NCBI GenBank assembly: GCA_958299035.1
Contig: CATQJL010000316.1
Span: forward strand, 29,329,441 to 29,393,440
DNA length: 64,000 nucleotides
DNA from: Cylicocyclus nassatus
Taxonomy: Eukaryota; Nematoda; Chromadorea; Rhabditida; Strongylidae
Direction: 5' to 3'
Shown: one piece after another, positions 1 to 12,292 of the stretch
Layout: every line of letters starts with the position of its first letter
Numbering within the stretch: the first letter of the stretch is position 1
Notes under the pieces: model-generated
The model's input: the letters and a program-made list of their open reading frames with translations, nothing else
What the model was told of the DNA's origin: nothing
Databases searched by the model: none
Translations under genes and position numbers: made by a program

Positions 1-575
1 GACCAACTGACGGACCCGGAGCTTCGTGCCCACCTGTTCGACTCGACCGTTCTCCCAGCGCTCTGCTACGCAGCTGAGACTTGGGCCGACACTGTAGCTA
101 CGTCGAAAGCTTTAAGGACCACCCACAGAGCGCTCGAGCACAGTCTTCTGAAGATGACCCGACACAAGCAACATCTAGTCGGACTTCGCAGCACGGATAT
201 GAGAAGAATGTCCCGTCTTCGTGACCCAGTGGAAGACGTTGCGAAAGCGAAACACTGATGGGCCGGTCACATAATGAGAAGAACGGGCGATGGATGGACA
301 CTAAGAACATCTGAGTGGATTCCTCGCGAAGCCAAACGTCCTCGAGGAAGACCACCGACGAGATGGGCAGGCGTGTTCGTGGAACGGATGGACCAGCTGA
401 GAAATCAGCTGGATACGATTCCCGCCCCTGAAACTCGTGGACGCAGCCACCGACGACGACCAAGAAGATCGTGGATTCCGAAGCGAGGGGCAGGGATCAA
501 TGGCAACTTCTGTAGTGGGGCCCGCACGTCACGTGAGGACGGGCCATCTAAGTATCTAAGTAAGTATCTATGTAA
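1..575 (+). pseudogene. 3' end of an RTE-type non-LTR retrotransposon (reverse transcriptase C-terminus plus tail)
   Basis: Frame 1 is open from the window edge and encodes the conserved C-terminal tail of nematode endonuclease-reverse transcriptase elements, with short motifs such as WAGHIMRR and KRPRGRPPTRW. It is cut by the window start, so the catalytic domains are not visible. The copy is dead: a TGA replaces a sense codon at 256-258. The frame also slips near 475-490, because the usual ending (ARxRxxW then GPH and a stop) reappears in another frame with an extra TAG near 515. After the natural stop comes a short tail of TAAGTATC-like units (546-575), the microsatellite kind of 3' end seen in RTE elements. 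A second, better preserved 3' end of the same family lies at 54856-54955. Family placement rests on motif recall. Confidence 0.8.
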
Positions 576-1059
576 AAAACAAATCTTATTTGTTTTTCCG
601 TCATTTTTCACCAATACGGAGAAAATCCAGAAGATCCAATATAGTAAGGAAAAATTTTATGCATCCTTCACATCTGTTCAAAATAGTTTTGAAAACTAGT
701 TCATTTTCAAAACATTTCTTTCATACTATGATGAGCTTTTTCACTTTGTTCTCAAGTTCGAGCTTGTTGGCTGGTTTCTTATTAAGTCCACAATTAATGA
801 CGTTCTGATTTTGATTTTGTTCTTGCCCGAGAAAGCGAATACTTGGACTGACTTTATCTGAAAGTTTTGTATCCAGTCAGCTTTTTTTAGGTAGGATCTG
901 ATCTATGTGGAGCAAGAGAATACAGCTTTTTGGCAGTGTCACTCGGAACACTTTTCTAAATCTTTGAATGTTTGTGTTATAAAGCGTACATTTACCTGTT
1001 TTATGTGGAAATTTACATGAAACAGGTAGGTACGTTTTACAACAAAAATTTTCATACTA
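576..1059. other. AT-rich stretch with no recognisable gene
   Basis: Nothing supported here. Both strands show only short, low-complexity ORFs and no convincing splice-site pairs. Confidence 0.5.
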
Positions 1060-1110
1060 GGGAACTAGGGTCCACAAGTGCAATAGATGCGCTTGTGGAC
1101 CCTAGTTCCC
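1060..1110. repeat. Perfect 19-bp hairpin
   Basis: The arms at 1060-1078 and 1092-1110 are exact reverse complements (GGGAACTAGGGTCCACAAG and its complement) around a 13-base loop. No terminal inverted repeat or target duplication of a larger element is seen around it. Confidence 0.85.
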
Positions 1111-2376
1111 TAATTTCGCCGAGCAGGATTTTCTTCTAGCATTTGGGAATTCTCTTGCGTACTGCAAGGGTTTTTTGAACACCACCGAATGTCAACTTTT
1201 TTGTTTTGATAAAACCAAGCAGAAATGTTGCGTGTTACTGACGTATCTATGGCATAAATTCTCAAAATGCGAAGGTCTGTGATTGGATACGAGCAGTTAC
1301 TCAAGAAAGTTGATGATACAGATAGATTCAGGTACATCTTTTTCTAGTACAAATTCCTAGTCTCAGCATTCCTAAATTTCTAGTTGTTTTAGCATTTCGA
1401 ACTAAACAGAAGGGCACGTCTACATGAAAATGTTTCACAACAGTGTTTTTAGGAAAGGCATTCTGCTTTATTGAGGCATGTTTCTTGCTAATCAGTTGAT
1501 ATAATCCTATGCTTTTTTTCGCAGAAGACTGCTTGTTTGGCACGGAGATCAAGAGCATACCTATGCAGCTCCAATTTGTTCGAGGATGATCGATGTAACG
1601 CCAAATTGATGCTCATGTATTTATGCTATCACGTTACTCATGCAGTCTTTAAAGTCTTGCATAAACAACTTCATACTTTTTCTTTTTTGGTGTCTAAGCT
1701 CAATCTTTTTGAAAAGCAAAGCCATTTTGCTGAAAACATACCTAAGTCTTACCTACGTCAATTTGTGGCGGTTGTTTTTGAAGTCTAAGCCCTTTTGGAT
1801 AGCTGCACCCGAAAGCAAAGCAGATTAGAAGTTTTCTAGTAGACGTGCAAAGTTTCGTGCTTTCTGCACTAATTGATTTTCTGCATACATACGGTGGTAT
1901 AGTAAGATTGTAATTCGATTTTTTCTCGTTTGCTCTCTTAAGACTGGGCTTTTGCTCTATCTTCTGTATTCCGTTGCTGAGCTCGACGTGTCGATCGCAG
2001 TCTCCATTTCAGGGGTGTGACGCCTCGCTACTGCCTCGCTCGCGCAACCTACTTACCCTACCCACTGACGACGTCGACTTATTTACCAGCTTGTCTTTTA
2101 TACGGCTCTAAACGTGCACCCACCGAATTTTGTATTATATTGGTCCCCATCCCTAACCCCACATGTGTTCACATCATACAGTATGTAAAGATAGGACTTT
2201 GCTGGTTAATGTCTTTTTATCCACATTTTCGCACTCCTGCGCCTCATAAAGTGTTTGTGTAAGCTCGCACGAACATCAGGTCTCAAAGAGGAAGTCGTAG
2301 GAATCTTTGAATTTTAAAAGGGATATCGTTTTTATAATTCTAAAATGCAACCTTCTGCCGGGCCCTGATAGAAGAC
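1111..2376. other. Unassigned DNA
   Basis: No gene, RNA or repeat recognised. The part near 1980-2130 is richer in GC and CpG than its surroundings, but no ORF there shows a domain. Confidence 0.4.
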
Positions 2377-2853
2377 ATGATACTTTTTACTCATTTGTTG
2401 CCTCAAAAGAGGCTAAGGAACACATTCTCAAATCGCGACCAAAAATGTGCAAAAACTCGACCTTTTGAGTGGGTTAAATTCCAGCACACCTGGCTGTTAA
2501 GAAAGATGGGCTTTCAAGTCCATTTTATTCCCAGTAGCAAAATAGAGGTAAATTCCATTTTGCCCCATCCTAAATGGACTTTTCGCATGTTTTTTTTTGC
2601 AAACGAGAGCTTAGATAAGGTTGAATCATTTTCAATACACCGCTTTGCCACGTATTATAGTTGCGATAAAAAATTATGGATAACGGGAGCGAGAGCAGAT
2701 CCCGATCAGGCCTCACCGCGAACGAATAAAATGGGATTTGAAAGTCCATTCCCTCCGTTATGGACTTTCGCGGATATCATTCCAGAGCTCTTCAAAATCC
2801 CAAGAGAAGCTTCACCTAATAAGTATCATATTCGGAATCAACACGTCGAATAA
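2377..2853 (+). other. Unrecognised 158-codon ORF, probably not a gene
   Basis: An ATG-initiated ORF of 158 codons. The product has no signal peptide, membrane segment or motif I recognise. The DNA carries partly repeated or inverted pieces (a 'gggctttcaagtccattt'-like block near 2508 and a related one near 2730), which favours repeat-derived sequence. No flanking splice signals stand out. Confidence 0.15.
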
Positions 2854-4179
2854 ACCACTGTTAATCAAATTTTGACCTGGAAAAAGATTTTGACCCAATA
2901 ATGTGCACCTACCGCACCTTCACAACAGCGCGTTGTCTGGTTAGCGATATGATAATCTTTGGCGCTGGGTTGAGTACCTCACTCCTAGACCAAATTTCGG
3001 CAAAATACGCGATTTTGATCTCGGCCTATGACTGCCGTAACTCTCTGGAACTGCGCGAAAGATATCAATATGATATCTGGCATGCGAGTCAAACAACTCC
3101 CTAACCCGAATTTTGCGATTGATGGCTATGGAATTCTGGAACCCAACTGGAGTAGCGCCAAAGTTGCCATTCGACAATGGTGGTTCCGCGACAAATTGTT
3201 ACATTCACCGATGATACTTTCCTAACCTGAAGAAAATCCTGTCAATTACTGGCGATTCAGCTTATTTTGCGGCATTGCAAGATGTCTCAACCAACCTTGG
3301 AAATCACAAGGTTTTGTGGCGTCAACTTTTTTGAAAAACTTTTCAAAGGAAGATGGCACGATTAGCCTTCTGCGTGAGTGGGATTTGACCAGACAAACTG
3401 AATGACTGTGATATTGCGGCCCGATTCGTTAAAGCCTATTTTCGCCTACTCCAAATTTGTCCTCATATCTGCGAGCAATGTGTTGCGTCAAGGAGTTGTG
3501 ATTCTTTTTCAACCAAAAATTGGGCGTGCCATTGCGATGCAAACTGTTGTAGCAATATGTCTAGCCCATAGGGGTTCTAATGGTTTTATCAATGTATACG
3601 ACCCGAAAATATTGTTTGCAAAAAGCACTTGACAGTCATAACGGCTTCACTCAAGCTTACGAAAGACAGTCCTTTACACTCTGAGCGTCCTTCCAAAAGC
3701 GGCGCTTTGCAGATAGCCACAGGTGGAGTTAGCGTTTTGCACTTCATTGAAAATGTGCTTACATTTAAAACTTTATTTCAAACCTAATATCAGCTGTGAT
3801 GGAGATTCGACACAAACATAAAAAAAGAATTTTTTTTGCAAGATACTTAGTCGAAATCATAGCCTAAAACCATTTTAAAACAGAAGCAAGTAAAAAGTTA
3901 GAGAAGTATGAAATGAGGAACTACCTGATTCAACCGATATTGACTTAAGAGAAATCCAAGGTATTCTTTCCTTGTATCGTTCGATGACGGTATTGAAAGG
4001 GCTTGAACCATAATTGTGCATAGCCAGCAGACATACGACAGCAAATACACAGACACCAGTATACTTAGCTGACCAGAACAATACAGGCCTTCTCCAGCTT
4101 GTCCATTCCTCTTAAAAAATACCGCGTAGTTTGACTATTGCGTTTTTGTGAAAATTCAACGGGTCTCACTTGTTGTAAA
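2854..4179. other. Unassigned DNA
   Basis: Only short ORFs of 60-80 codons on both strands; none has a domain or convincing splice sites. Confidence 0.4.
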
Positions 4180-4181
4180 TA

Positions 4182-5126
4182 TTAGGTTGTCCGGAAATTA
4201 ATGAGGTTTTGATTCCCAACCGCAATAAGTCATACAGTGCTCATTTTTTGAATAGGTTGCAAGGTACTGTTCGATAGAGCAAAGCAAGCTCTACAAGATG
4301 GCCGTCTTGCTTCAGCAAAAGCTCTAATCCACCACGAGTTTCGAGCCAAAAACTAAAAAGATTCAACAGCCCGAAAAATTGAGAAAAATCGTAACTCAAT
4401 TCATAAAAATCGTACAAAAATTCTAACTTGCTCACGTAAACACAATCCATATAAGGCATCTATATACGCCGTTGCAGTAATTTTTCTCTGTTAGAAATCA
4501 GGAAAACTGAAATTTTCGTGCATTTGCTAAAGTGGTGCTGTGCCGTTCCCACATTGGTAGTTGTATACTACAGACCTTTAGAAGTACAAACGCAAATTTC
4601 CCGCTTTCTACAAGCTTTAGTTCGCGAGAAATATCGAATACAGTTTTCTCTAGTCATGTGGTGCAAGCTAAAATATTAATTTCTCGCGAACTAAAGCTTG
4701 TAGAAAGCTGGAAATTTACGTTTGTACTTCTAAAGACTTGTACTATACGATTACTCATGTGGGGACGGCACAGCATCACTTTAGCAAATGCACGAAAGTT
4801 TCCGTCTTCTTGATTTCTAACAGAGAAAAAATACGGCAACGGCGTATATAAATGCCTTATGTGGATTTTGTTTACGTGAGCAAGTTAGAATTTTTGTAGG
4901 ATTTTTAACTGAGTTACGATTTTTCTCAATTTTTCGGGCTGTTGAATCTTTTTATTTTTTGGCTCGAAAGTCGTGGTGGATTAGAGCTTTTGCTGAAGCA
5001 AGATGGCCATCTTGTAGAGCTTGCTTTGCTCTATCGAACAGTACCTTGTAACCCATTCAAAAATGAGAAATCTATGACTTATTGCCGTTGGAAATCAAAA
5101 CCTGCCTTAATTCCCGTACAACCTAA
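4182..5126. mobile_element. Full-length foldback MITE with mariner-type ends (TTAGGTTGTCCGG family)
   Basis: Ends read TTAGGTTGTCCGGAAATTAA on the left and nearly the complement on the right, flanked by a TA duplication (4180-4181 and 5127-5128). The whole 945 bp is one imperfect palindrome: long matching arms meet near 4654, and the block GCAAGCTCTACAAGATGGCC pairs with its complement near 5000. ORFs on both strands are products of this symmetry and encode no transposase, so it is non-autonomous. TA target and TTAGGTTG ends are standard for Tc1/mariner-type mobilisation. Relatives sharing the ends lie at 36358-37275 and 63971-64000. Confidence 0.9.
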
Positions 5127-5128
5127 TA

Positions 5129-6757
5129 GATCCAACTGCATAGTTGAAAAGTCGTTCTTATTTGAAAGCTGGTCCAAAAACCAAGAATTTATTGCAAACA
5201 GCAGAACTACATTTTCTGTTATTTAGATGAACCAAGAATTCATATTAACGTCCGTCTTGCATGCTTTCTCCAGCTGAGGTCTACTAGGCTGTAAAATCAA
5301 TGGAAGTTTTTAGCGCCATAGATACTCTATCAAAATGAAAACAATCTTTTTAGAAAGTTATAAATATCATCTGAAAGCAGCTTTTTTCTAGTTTCTTGCG
5401 CTTTCTTTTATTTCGAGAAGCGTTTGAAGCAAAGCACGCGCCCTGTTTCGTCGCCTTGGCGCAGTTCACCCTGCGGCTATATCTTAGCACTTCTGCCGGT
5501 CGAACATTGGATGCCGTGAAGGTGAACATGCTCGTCCGTTTGCATAAAGGGCACACACACAACCTCGTCACTTCGACAAACAAAGGAAAATAGTGCGCCT
5601 AGGCAGAAGGCGCACGCGACTAGTGGTAAAGTACGGTCAGTTCGTTTGATGCGCGGGAAGCTTAGCCACAAAATATCAACAGCTGATAAGTGCCGAGCGA
5701 TTTCCCTGTTTTCTGACACTTCAATGTTCTTTGAAAGACTTCAAAAGGAGATTTTATCGTTCGGAGAAATATCGTGCGATGCCCATTATTGAGCTGCTTT
5801 GAAAATGAAATATTATATTATATTATACTAACAAGAGAAGTCAGGTAAATTAGATTCGCGTTTCAAAATGAGGCGCGATATTTGGAATCAGCTTCCAACG
5901 CTAATTCTAGATGCTGTTTCTAGCTGCGACACATTGCGCACGAAAAAGCCATGAGCTTTTTTTGTGCGAAATTGGCATACCAGTCAGCATGGGAAGGCTG
6001 CGTGCAGATGAAAATCTACTCAAAAAAAGGTGCTGGGGTACTAAAATGACACTAGATTGAGTCTTTAGTCTGTTGAAAAGTAACATAGTAAATTAGCGCT
6101 TAGATGATGTATCGTAACGCCTGTAGGTCAAAGGTGATGCAAAATTTGACAGAAAAAAAATCAATAGCTTGCTAGAATGCCGCGCCGCAACTAAGAACAG
6201 CATAATTAGAATCAGCGTCTGGAGCTGATTCCAATCGTATGTTTCAATGTGAAAGGCGAATCTAAGTGGCCTGACCTTACTGCTAAAAAGGAGAAGGCGG
6301 TACTTTTGTTAAAGCGTGTATGTTGTAGCGTTTAGGCGCTAACACCACATGCAGGGCCCGGCACCGATGGTTTGGGGTCAAACTGGACTTCGTTTTTGGA
6401 GTTAGAAGCAACGGGGACATCGTTTTTATGAGGTCCTGGAGGAAGCGCCAAAAAAACACGACGAACATGTCAGGTTTCACGAATTGAACGTGTTCTTTCG
6501 CAAGTGCGCGAATTTCAAATGCAAGACTCAAACAAACAAATGGCTTGTTTACAGCGCACAAACAATCACATGGCTCCGAATTTGGGCTATGAGTATACAG
6601 TGTTACTCCAAACTATGTTATGTAAAAAGTTCCCAAAACTTATGTGTCCTAATATCCGTTCTCGAATTTGTTGGTTTCTAGACCAACTACCAAACCAACT
6701 GGGTTGATTTGGATGATTAGAACGGTCAAAAATCTATCATATATTGAAGAGAGCGGG
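5129..6757. other. Unassigned DNA with a GC-richer patch
   Basis: The patch near 5440-5650 is richer in GC and CpG than the AT-rich surroundings and is open on both strands (about 65 codons plus, about 75 minus). No domain, signal peptide or splice pair is evident. An exon is possible but unsupported. The rest holds nothing recognisable. Confidence 0.35.
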
Positions 6758-6760
6758 GGT

Positions 6761-7738
6761 GGTGCAGGAGGAACCAAAGGCCTGCCGCATGTAGCCGTAG
6801 GAGATAATTAAGAGCGCGAGCGCTATGGAGAATACTTTGGCAAGGGTCCAAGAAAACTTGGCAAAGATATCCCTTCGGAACATGTCTTCATAACTTTGCC
6901 TGGAGATAGCCTTGAAAATTTTGAAAAACAGATTTATAATGCAAATTGGCAGACGCATTCACTAGGCCTAAAAGTAAGTGAAAATTTGGCATTGTAATGG
7001 TAAAAAAAGTTAACTTTCTTATACAAACTTTTTGTTTTATGAATTTTGAAATTACGGATTGTTGAAGACCGGGATCTTCATTCAAATTCATTTTTTTCTT
7101 CGAAATAAAGGATTGATTTGCCTTGTGATTCAATGAACAGCAATCAAAATGTCATGAAGACATATCTGGAGGCTTATATCAAGATGCAATTGAAGTTTGT
7201 CTCATAACTTCAAACTTATTCTAATTTCAAATCTTGACACTAGTGATTTCAAAGGTTTGCTATTGAAATTATGTCGGTAATCCTTTGGATGTTATACACA
7301 TTAGAAAAAATTCATCTATTTATCACATGCAACAACTTAGTTAACATTATTTCCTGTCTATCATTCCCTACTTTCACGTTCCAGTACAGAAATTTCCCCT
7401 AAAAAATTCACTTAAAATCTTACACACAGCATTGAACCTGAAATTCTTCGGGAATTTTGAAGGTTCACTCTTTGGTAATGATAGGACTTGAATAGTGAGA
7501 CAGAGTAGTTTATCTATCAGGTAGGCGTTTTACTTAGAAATATGCGCATTGAATACTGATTCCAAATGTGTCCTTCGTATACTTGAAAGTTAATTCTGAG
7601 AAGAGTTATAAGAGTTTGTTTCTAATGGATGTCCTCTCCGAATTTTCCTGGATCCTTGCCAAAATCTTCTCCTCAGCGCTCGCGCTCCTAATTATCTCCT
7701 ACGGCTACAGGCGGCAGGCCTTTGGTTCCTCCTGCACC
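6761..7738. repeat. Inverted repeat pair (arms about 138 bp, spacer about 700 bp)
   Basis: The left arm 6761-6898 and the right arm 7602-7738 are diverged reverse complements, both holding GGTGCAGGAGGAACC, CCTGCCGC and GAGCGCGAGCGCT. Translated toward the centre both give the same peptide motif (ALALLIISYGY then RQAFGSSCT). Only the outer parts of the arms match, and no clear target duplication was found. Confidence 0.75.
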
Positions 7739-7859
7739 GCATCCGAAGAGAGCGGATCAAACCGTTGCCTCTCCCCTTTTTTTGAATCAAAAAGTATAAT
7801 TCTACGCGTTGATAGATATCGCGCTCCAATCACTTGCGGTGTCCTTTGAAATATGTGGC

Positions 7860-8947
7860 GAAAAATGCATCGCAGGATTGTTGAGGCTACAGATTTGGTT
7901 GGCCTAGAAGATTCTCGACATTCCCAGCATCAAAATGGTACTATACCCAATGGCAGAATCTTTAATCGACTCGAAATGTTTCCTTTTTGCTGTTTTGTTA
8001 TATTACATACCTCAAAATGCGCTTTTTTGGCTTTTTTGTTGCTATTTTGGTTGAATAGGGATTTCCTTACTGTTTTTTCACGTCGAGAGGGACTTCGTAA
8101 ATTTTCGCGAAGTCATGGGGGACTTCGTTTCCTAAAAGCCTCCAAACCAACGCGTGCCGGGCCCTAACCACATGCAACTGATATACCTTCCTAATCCTTT
8201 TTTCCAAAAATAAACTTGAAATTTTCCTAGTTTCTGCGAAATTTCGAAAAATTGCAACCATATCATATATGTCTTTCCAATTACATTTCTTAGGCTCGAA
8301 TTAAATTTTGAAATTTATCCACTTATTTAGTTGAAAAAAGTTGCTGCATTCTCAACACTTATGGCGCATGAGAGTAATAAAAAAGCGGTTTTTGAAGGGG
8401 TTATGCCTGAATTTCATAAAAATGCTTGTTACTTAGATTTGGATAAAACGTGAGAATGTGTCTTTGTTTTGTAGCAATCCTATTTTTTGAAATTAGGCTA
8501 GATCGATAGTGTCATATGGAATAACTGCAAAGAGCAGGACGAATTCTAATGCATCACCTCAAAGCAGATTCACCTTTCGTTCGCAATATCATCCTCTCAA
8601 AGCTCCCTCGATAGGATTTTTGGTTGAATCCGCAGCAGTCCGTAATGAAGACAACAAACTTGAACTGTTATCTGAAAGCATTTAGTAGATTTGATTACGA
8701 AGTATGAAATCCAACAAAAAAACAGAAGAAGCAACGTCAATGTGCGTCGTGATAAACTGTTTTTGAAATTTCGTTTCGCCTGATTTTGTAATTGTTCAGA
8801 AGAGAAAAGAATCCGGAACGGTCGACACAACTCATGAAAGTAATCCAAAAACTTTTTGACATTCAAATTAGCATTACATCATAACACACATAGTACAAAT
8901 TTCCGTAAATGTCTCGCAATGAATAAACCATCTGCAGCGGAGAGTAT
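7860..8947. other. Unassigned DNA
   Basis: No gene or element recognised; short ORFs only. Confidence 0.4.
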
Positions 8948-8953
8948 TTGTCA

Positions 8954-9427
8954 GGGAACGGCCATAGGTTGCCGGCAACGGTAGCCGAGGTTGCCGCCGG
9001 CGTTGCCAAGGTTGCTGGGGATGCCGAGGTTGCCGGCGTCAAAGAGGGCTTGAAGGGAGCAGCTCGGCAGAATTTCGTTTTCCAGATTTTCACCTTTTCG
9101 GGGCCTTCTGGTCATGAGAAACCCATATCTGGACTTTTCAGCGCATGAAAATGGCGAAAATAAGCTTTTTTCATGCTTGCGGACCTAGAAACCTTCTGAA
9201 AAAGTTCATTTTCGCCATTTTCATGCGCTGAAACCACATATGGGTTCCTCATGGCGAGAAAGCCCCGAAAAGGTGAAAATCTGGAAAACAAAAATCTGCC
9301 GAGTCGCTACCTTTGAAGGTGCGCGAAAGGGGGAGGCTACCAGGAGGTCCTACAACGACCGGCAACGCCGGCAACCTCGGCAACGCCAGCAACCTAGTCC
9401 TGTTGCTGGCAACCTATGGTCATTCCC
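8954..9427. mobile_element. Foldback element whose arms carry a GTTGCCGGC minisatellite (copy 1)
   Basis: Both ends carry the block GGGAACGGCCATAGG or its near complement. Just inside each end is a short minisatellite built on GTTGCCGGC (left) or GCCGGCAAC (right). Further in, the arms keep pairing (ATTTTCACCTTTTCGGGGCC, CATGAAAATGGCGAAAATAA) up to a hairpin near 9180. Related copies lie at 15059-15237 and 29369-29602. No transposase is encoded. Confidence 0.8.
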
Positions 9428-9432
9428 ATATC

Positions 9433-10145
9433 CGTAAGTTTTGGAATGCAAGAATTATCGGACTGCAACATTTACTACAACATCATGGCCAAGGCTTTTC
9501 CATATATACGAAATTTGATTAACTTTTTCGTTCAATAGGCTGTTATTTCAAGATGTTATCAGGACCCTATAAAAAATTTCTGTGTAAACTTATAACACTT
9601 GAGTGGTAATGTGAAATACGCTGTAAGAAGGTGTCACAAACTTAGTTTCGTTTTAGAGTTAAACAGGTTGTTGCAGCAAATGAAAAGATCAAACTATCTG
9701 ATTCATACAGGGTCTCTCACAAAAAATGGTGGTAAAGTTTTCTAGCTACAAACTCTCTTGTTTGTTCACTTTTACGAAATTCGAGTAGCATATTGTAGGG
9801 CTGGTTTCAGGTTAGATTTACGATACAAAATAATACAAACATTGCTTTTTATGACTTTGATTTACGGTAGAAATTTCCAGGACAAAATCATTATTGTGCA
9901 GTCAGCTTCCACTAAAATTTTGTAAACTCTAGAATTATTTAGGCTAAAATAAGACAGTCCGTTTCTACAAAAAAAGTTTCTACATGTTTTCACAGTAGTC
10001 TAAACAGCATTGCGAATTTTTGTTGATTATGGAAAGAACCGAGATTAGGGACTACGACAGTCGTAGCATCTTATATATTAAATCGAATATCTATATGTAT
10101 GTGGCCGTATGCCTATGTGTCTGTACGTATTTTGAGATAATAATG
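9433..10145. other. Unassigned AT-rich DNA
   Basis: No gene or element recognised. Confidence 0.4.
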
Positions 10146-10147
10146 TA

Positions 10148-11027
10148 TTAGGTTGTCCCGAAAGTTTTGTCGGTTTTTTTCATCGCTCACCAAACCTCAC
10201 AGAACACCAATCCATGAACGGCTTAGGTGTCATTCTCTTCATTTTTTGTCCCCTTTCTTACAGCTATAGTTGTTCCCTGATCTATCCCGTCTTTGTGATG
10301 TTATCGCAATGGCTTTTTGAGCACCTCAGCAGTAGCGCCAAACTTTCTCAAATTTTCAAAATTTTTATCTTGATATTTTCGACAAGCGCTGGTGACTGTT
10401 ATGTAGGGCAAACCTTTGACTACACCGTACCCATTTTAGATTACGTGAGCCACGTTTATCGCGTCCGTAATAATTATTTATTTGAGAAAAACCGCGGCTT
10501 TTTGAATACGTTTTACCACGTGTAATTACCGAAAATTCCAAAAAGCTGATTTTTGAAGCAAATCAAACTTGGTTATGTTGCATAAATAATGTTTGAAGAG
10601 AATCATGTTTTAATTCGCAGAAACTTCAAAAGCTTTCATGCTTTTGCTGCAATTGCGCGTTTCATGACTTTGCTAAAACCCAAGGCCTCCGGAGAAATAA
10701 TCTTTTGAAGTTAAGATCAGCATATTAGGATTATCTAAAGATACCTCCTTGTAGCCCGAGAGTTGCTCTATTCGATACATACTCAATCCATTTCGAAACT
10801 TGTAATGAAATTTTTAAAAATTGGCCTAAATTTGAGTAGGTAAAATTGACAGGGGAAGAATTTTGGCAATTATCAAAAAAGCATACAAGATTATGGTAGA
10901 TTATGTGAATCCATAAGAAAGAGAAGAAAAAGCTGCATCGAATATATGTTGAAACTCACTCAGGTCTTTACTGTGCGTGGTTTTACAGTGGTTTGAAAAA
11001 ACCGACAAAACTTTCGGGACAACCTAA
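10148..11027 (+). mobile_element. Mariner-type MITE, family A, copy 1 (TTAGGTTGTCCCGAAAG ends)
   Basis: An 880-bp element with terminal inverted repeats of about 35 bp starting TTAGGTTGTCCCGAAAG and running into TTTTGTCGGTTTTTT, flanked by TA at 10146-10147 and 11028-11029. The ORF inside (10214-10525) has no transposase motif, and its counterpart is not conserved at protein level in the other copies. Copies of 883 bp lie at 34172-35054 (same orientation) and 62143-63025 (opposite). The ends resemble hookworm mariner-like elements; that comparison is from memory. Confidence 0.92.
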
Positions 11028-11033
11028 TATATT

Positions 11034-11480
11034 TATGAACGCTTCGGGCCACACTTTGTACATATACACTTCAAAGAGGAGCGGATATCATAACTACATA
11101 TCAATATCAAACGATATAGACTTTAACGTTTTTTTGCAAATTTTCATCTAGGAGTTCGCATAGGGAGAGTGAGCATTCTGAGAATGCACATGACATTGAT
11201 TTTTTAGAAACGTAATCGATTTTTACAATATTTGGCTACGGAGCTGGGCTGGATTTGGCGCAGGGGGGGGGGAGGGTACGCGTTTTTGCTGGTTAAGGAT
11301 ATATCACTAATTTTTGGAATTATCAGTTAGCTTTATCAAATTTATTGGTCTCCTGCAAACTTTCAGCTGCGGAGCTGGGAGCTGGCATGGTGGGGGGGGA
11401 GGGGAGTTGGGTATGCGAGCATGCGATCATGAAAACATAGCGGGGGCGGGGTATCGACATATAGAGGTGGGACCGGTACA
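11034..11480. repeat. Degenerate copy of the 'TAGCTGG' G-rich repeat family
   Basis: Two blocks of GAGCTGGG followed by GGCGCAGGGGGGGG or GGCATGGTGGGGGGG, spaced about 120 bp, match the core of the better copies at 32589-33530 and 41211-41672. The outer ends are not preserved. Confidence 0.55.
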
Positions 11481-11499
11481 GAATTTATCGTAGTGTAAT

Positions 11500-11865
11500 C
11501 CTCACAGGGTTATAGGCAGCACCCCGGCATGATTTCGCCTTCCACTTTTTCACCTGCACCCGAAGGCATTTCAGAAGGCTTTTCAGTGCTTGGAAATGGC
11601 GAAAAAAAGTTTTTTTCACCCTTCCATGCCCGCAATCAGTGAAAATACGCCGGAAGGCTTTCGCACCTTGCCTCCTTAGTTTCAGGCCCCGCATACTTAG
11701 ACGTATTTTCCACTGAATACAGACCTGTAAAACAGAAAATTTTTTGCTCACTTTCAATTTTTATGCGACGAAAAGCCTAGATATCGATTTTTCATTGCGA
11801 AAAGGCTTCGAATATGAAAAACTGGAAAAACGAAATTTTGCCGTGATACTGCCCTCAAAGGAAGT
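11500..11865. other. Repeat-like DNA related to the neighbouring foldback
   Basis: Contains blocks similar to the foldback at 8954-9427 (GGAAATGGCGAAAA and TTCACCTGCACC-like text). No gene is supported. Confidence 0.35.
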
Positions 11866-12292
11866 GTCCAAGCGAAAAGTCGATATCGAGATTTTGTGCT
11901 TACGTGGGTTCGCTATGCTGAATCCGAAAATCAACACTGAAGAGCGCGAAAACGGCAAAAAAGGCTCAAACGGGGGGGGGGGGGAACTTGCAGGTGTGCG
12001 GGGTTGTTCTCTTAGTGGCATCACCCAGCTTTAGGAGCGATCTTCTAGCTTCCTCTAGTCGTCCTAACATCACCAACAGTCCCGCGAAACGCATGATATA
12101 AAATCGGAACCGAGAAGATCGCTCCTGAAGCGGAGAGTGACGTCACGGTGTGAACGACCCCGCCCACCTGCGATCTTCCTCCAGCTTTAGGGCCTTTCTC
12201 GGCGTTTTCGCGCTTTCCATTGCGGTTTATCGGATTCAGCATGGCGAATAGGCCCGGGTAAGCACAAAGTGTTAAAATCGACTTTTTGCCTT
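11866..12292. repeat. Foldback element with a strong central hairpin
   Basis: The left arm (AAAGTCGAT, TTTGTGCTTAC, ATGCTGAATCCG, GCGCGAAAAC) pairs with its diverged complement on the right, ending near 12292. The centre is a hairpin of AGGAGCGATCTTCT (from about 12032) and its complement near 12113-12128. A run of 13 G at 11972-11984 sits in the left arm. No target duplication was identified. Confidence 0.7.

Noticed and set aside
10214..10525. 103-codon plus-strand ORF with hydrophobic segments
   Set aside because: Lies entirely in a MITE; the matching ORFs in the two sister copies differ in frame and extent, so it is not maintained as a protein.
11972..11984. Long G-runs here and at 24003, 39797 and 55671 as possible G-quadruplex regulatory sites
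   Set aside because: All fall in repeats or spacers whose G-run length varies between copies; no promoter context supports a regulatory role.
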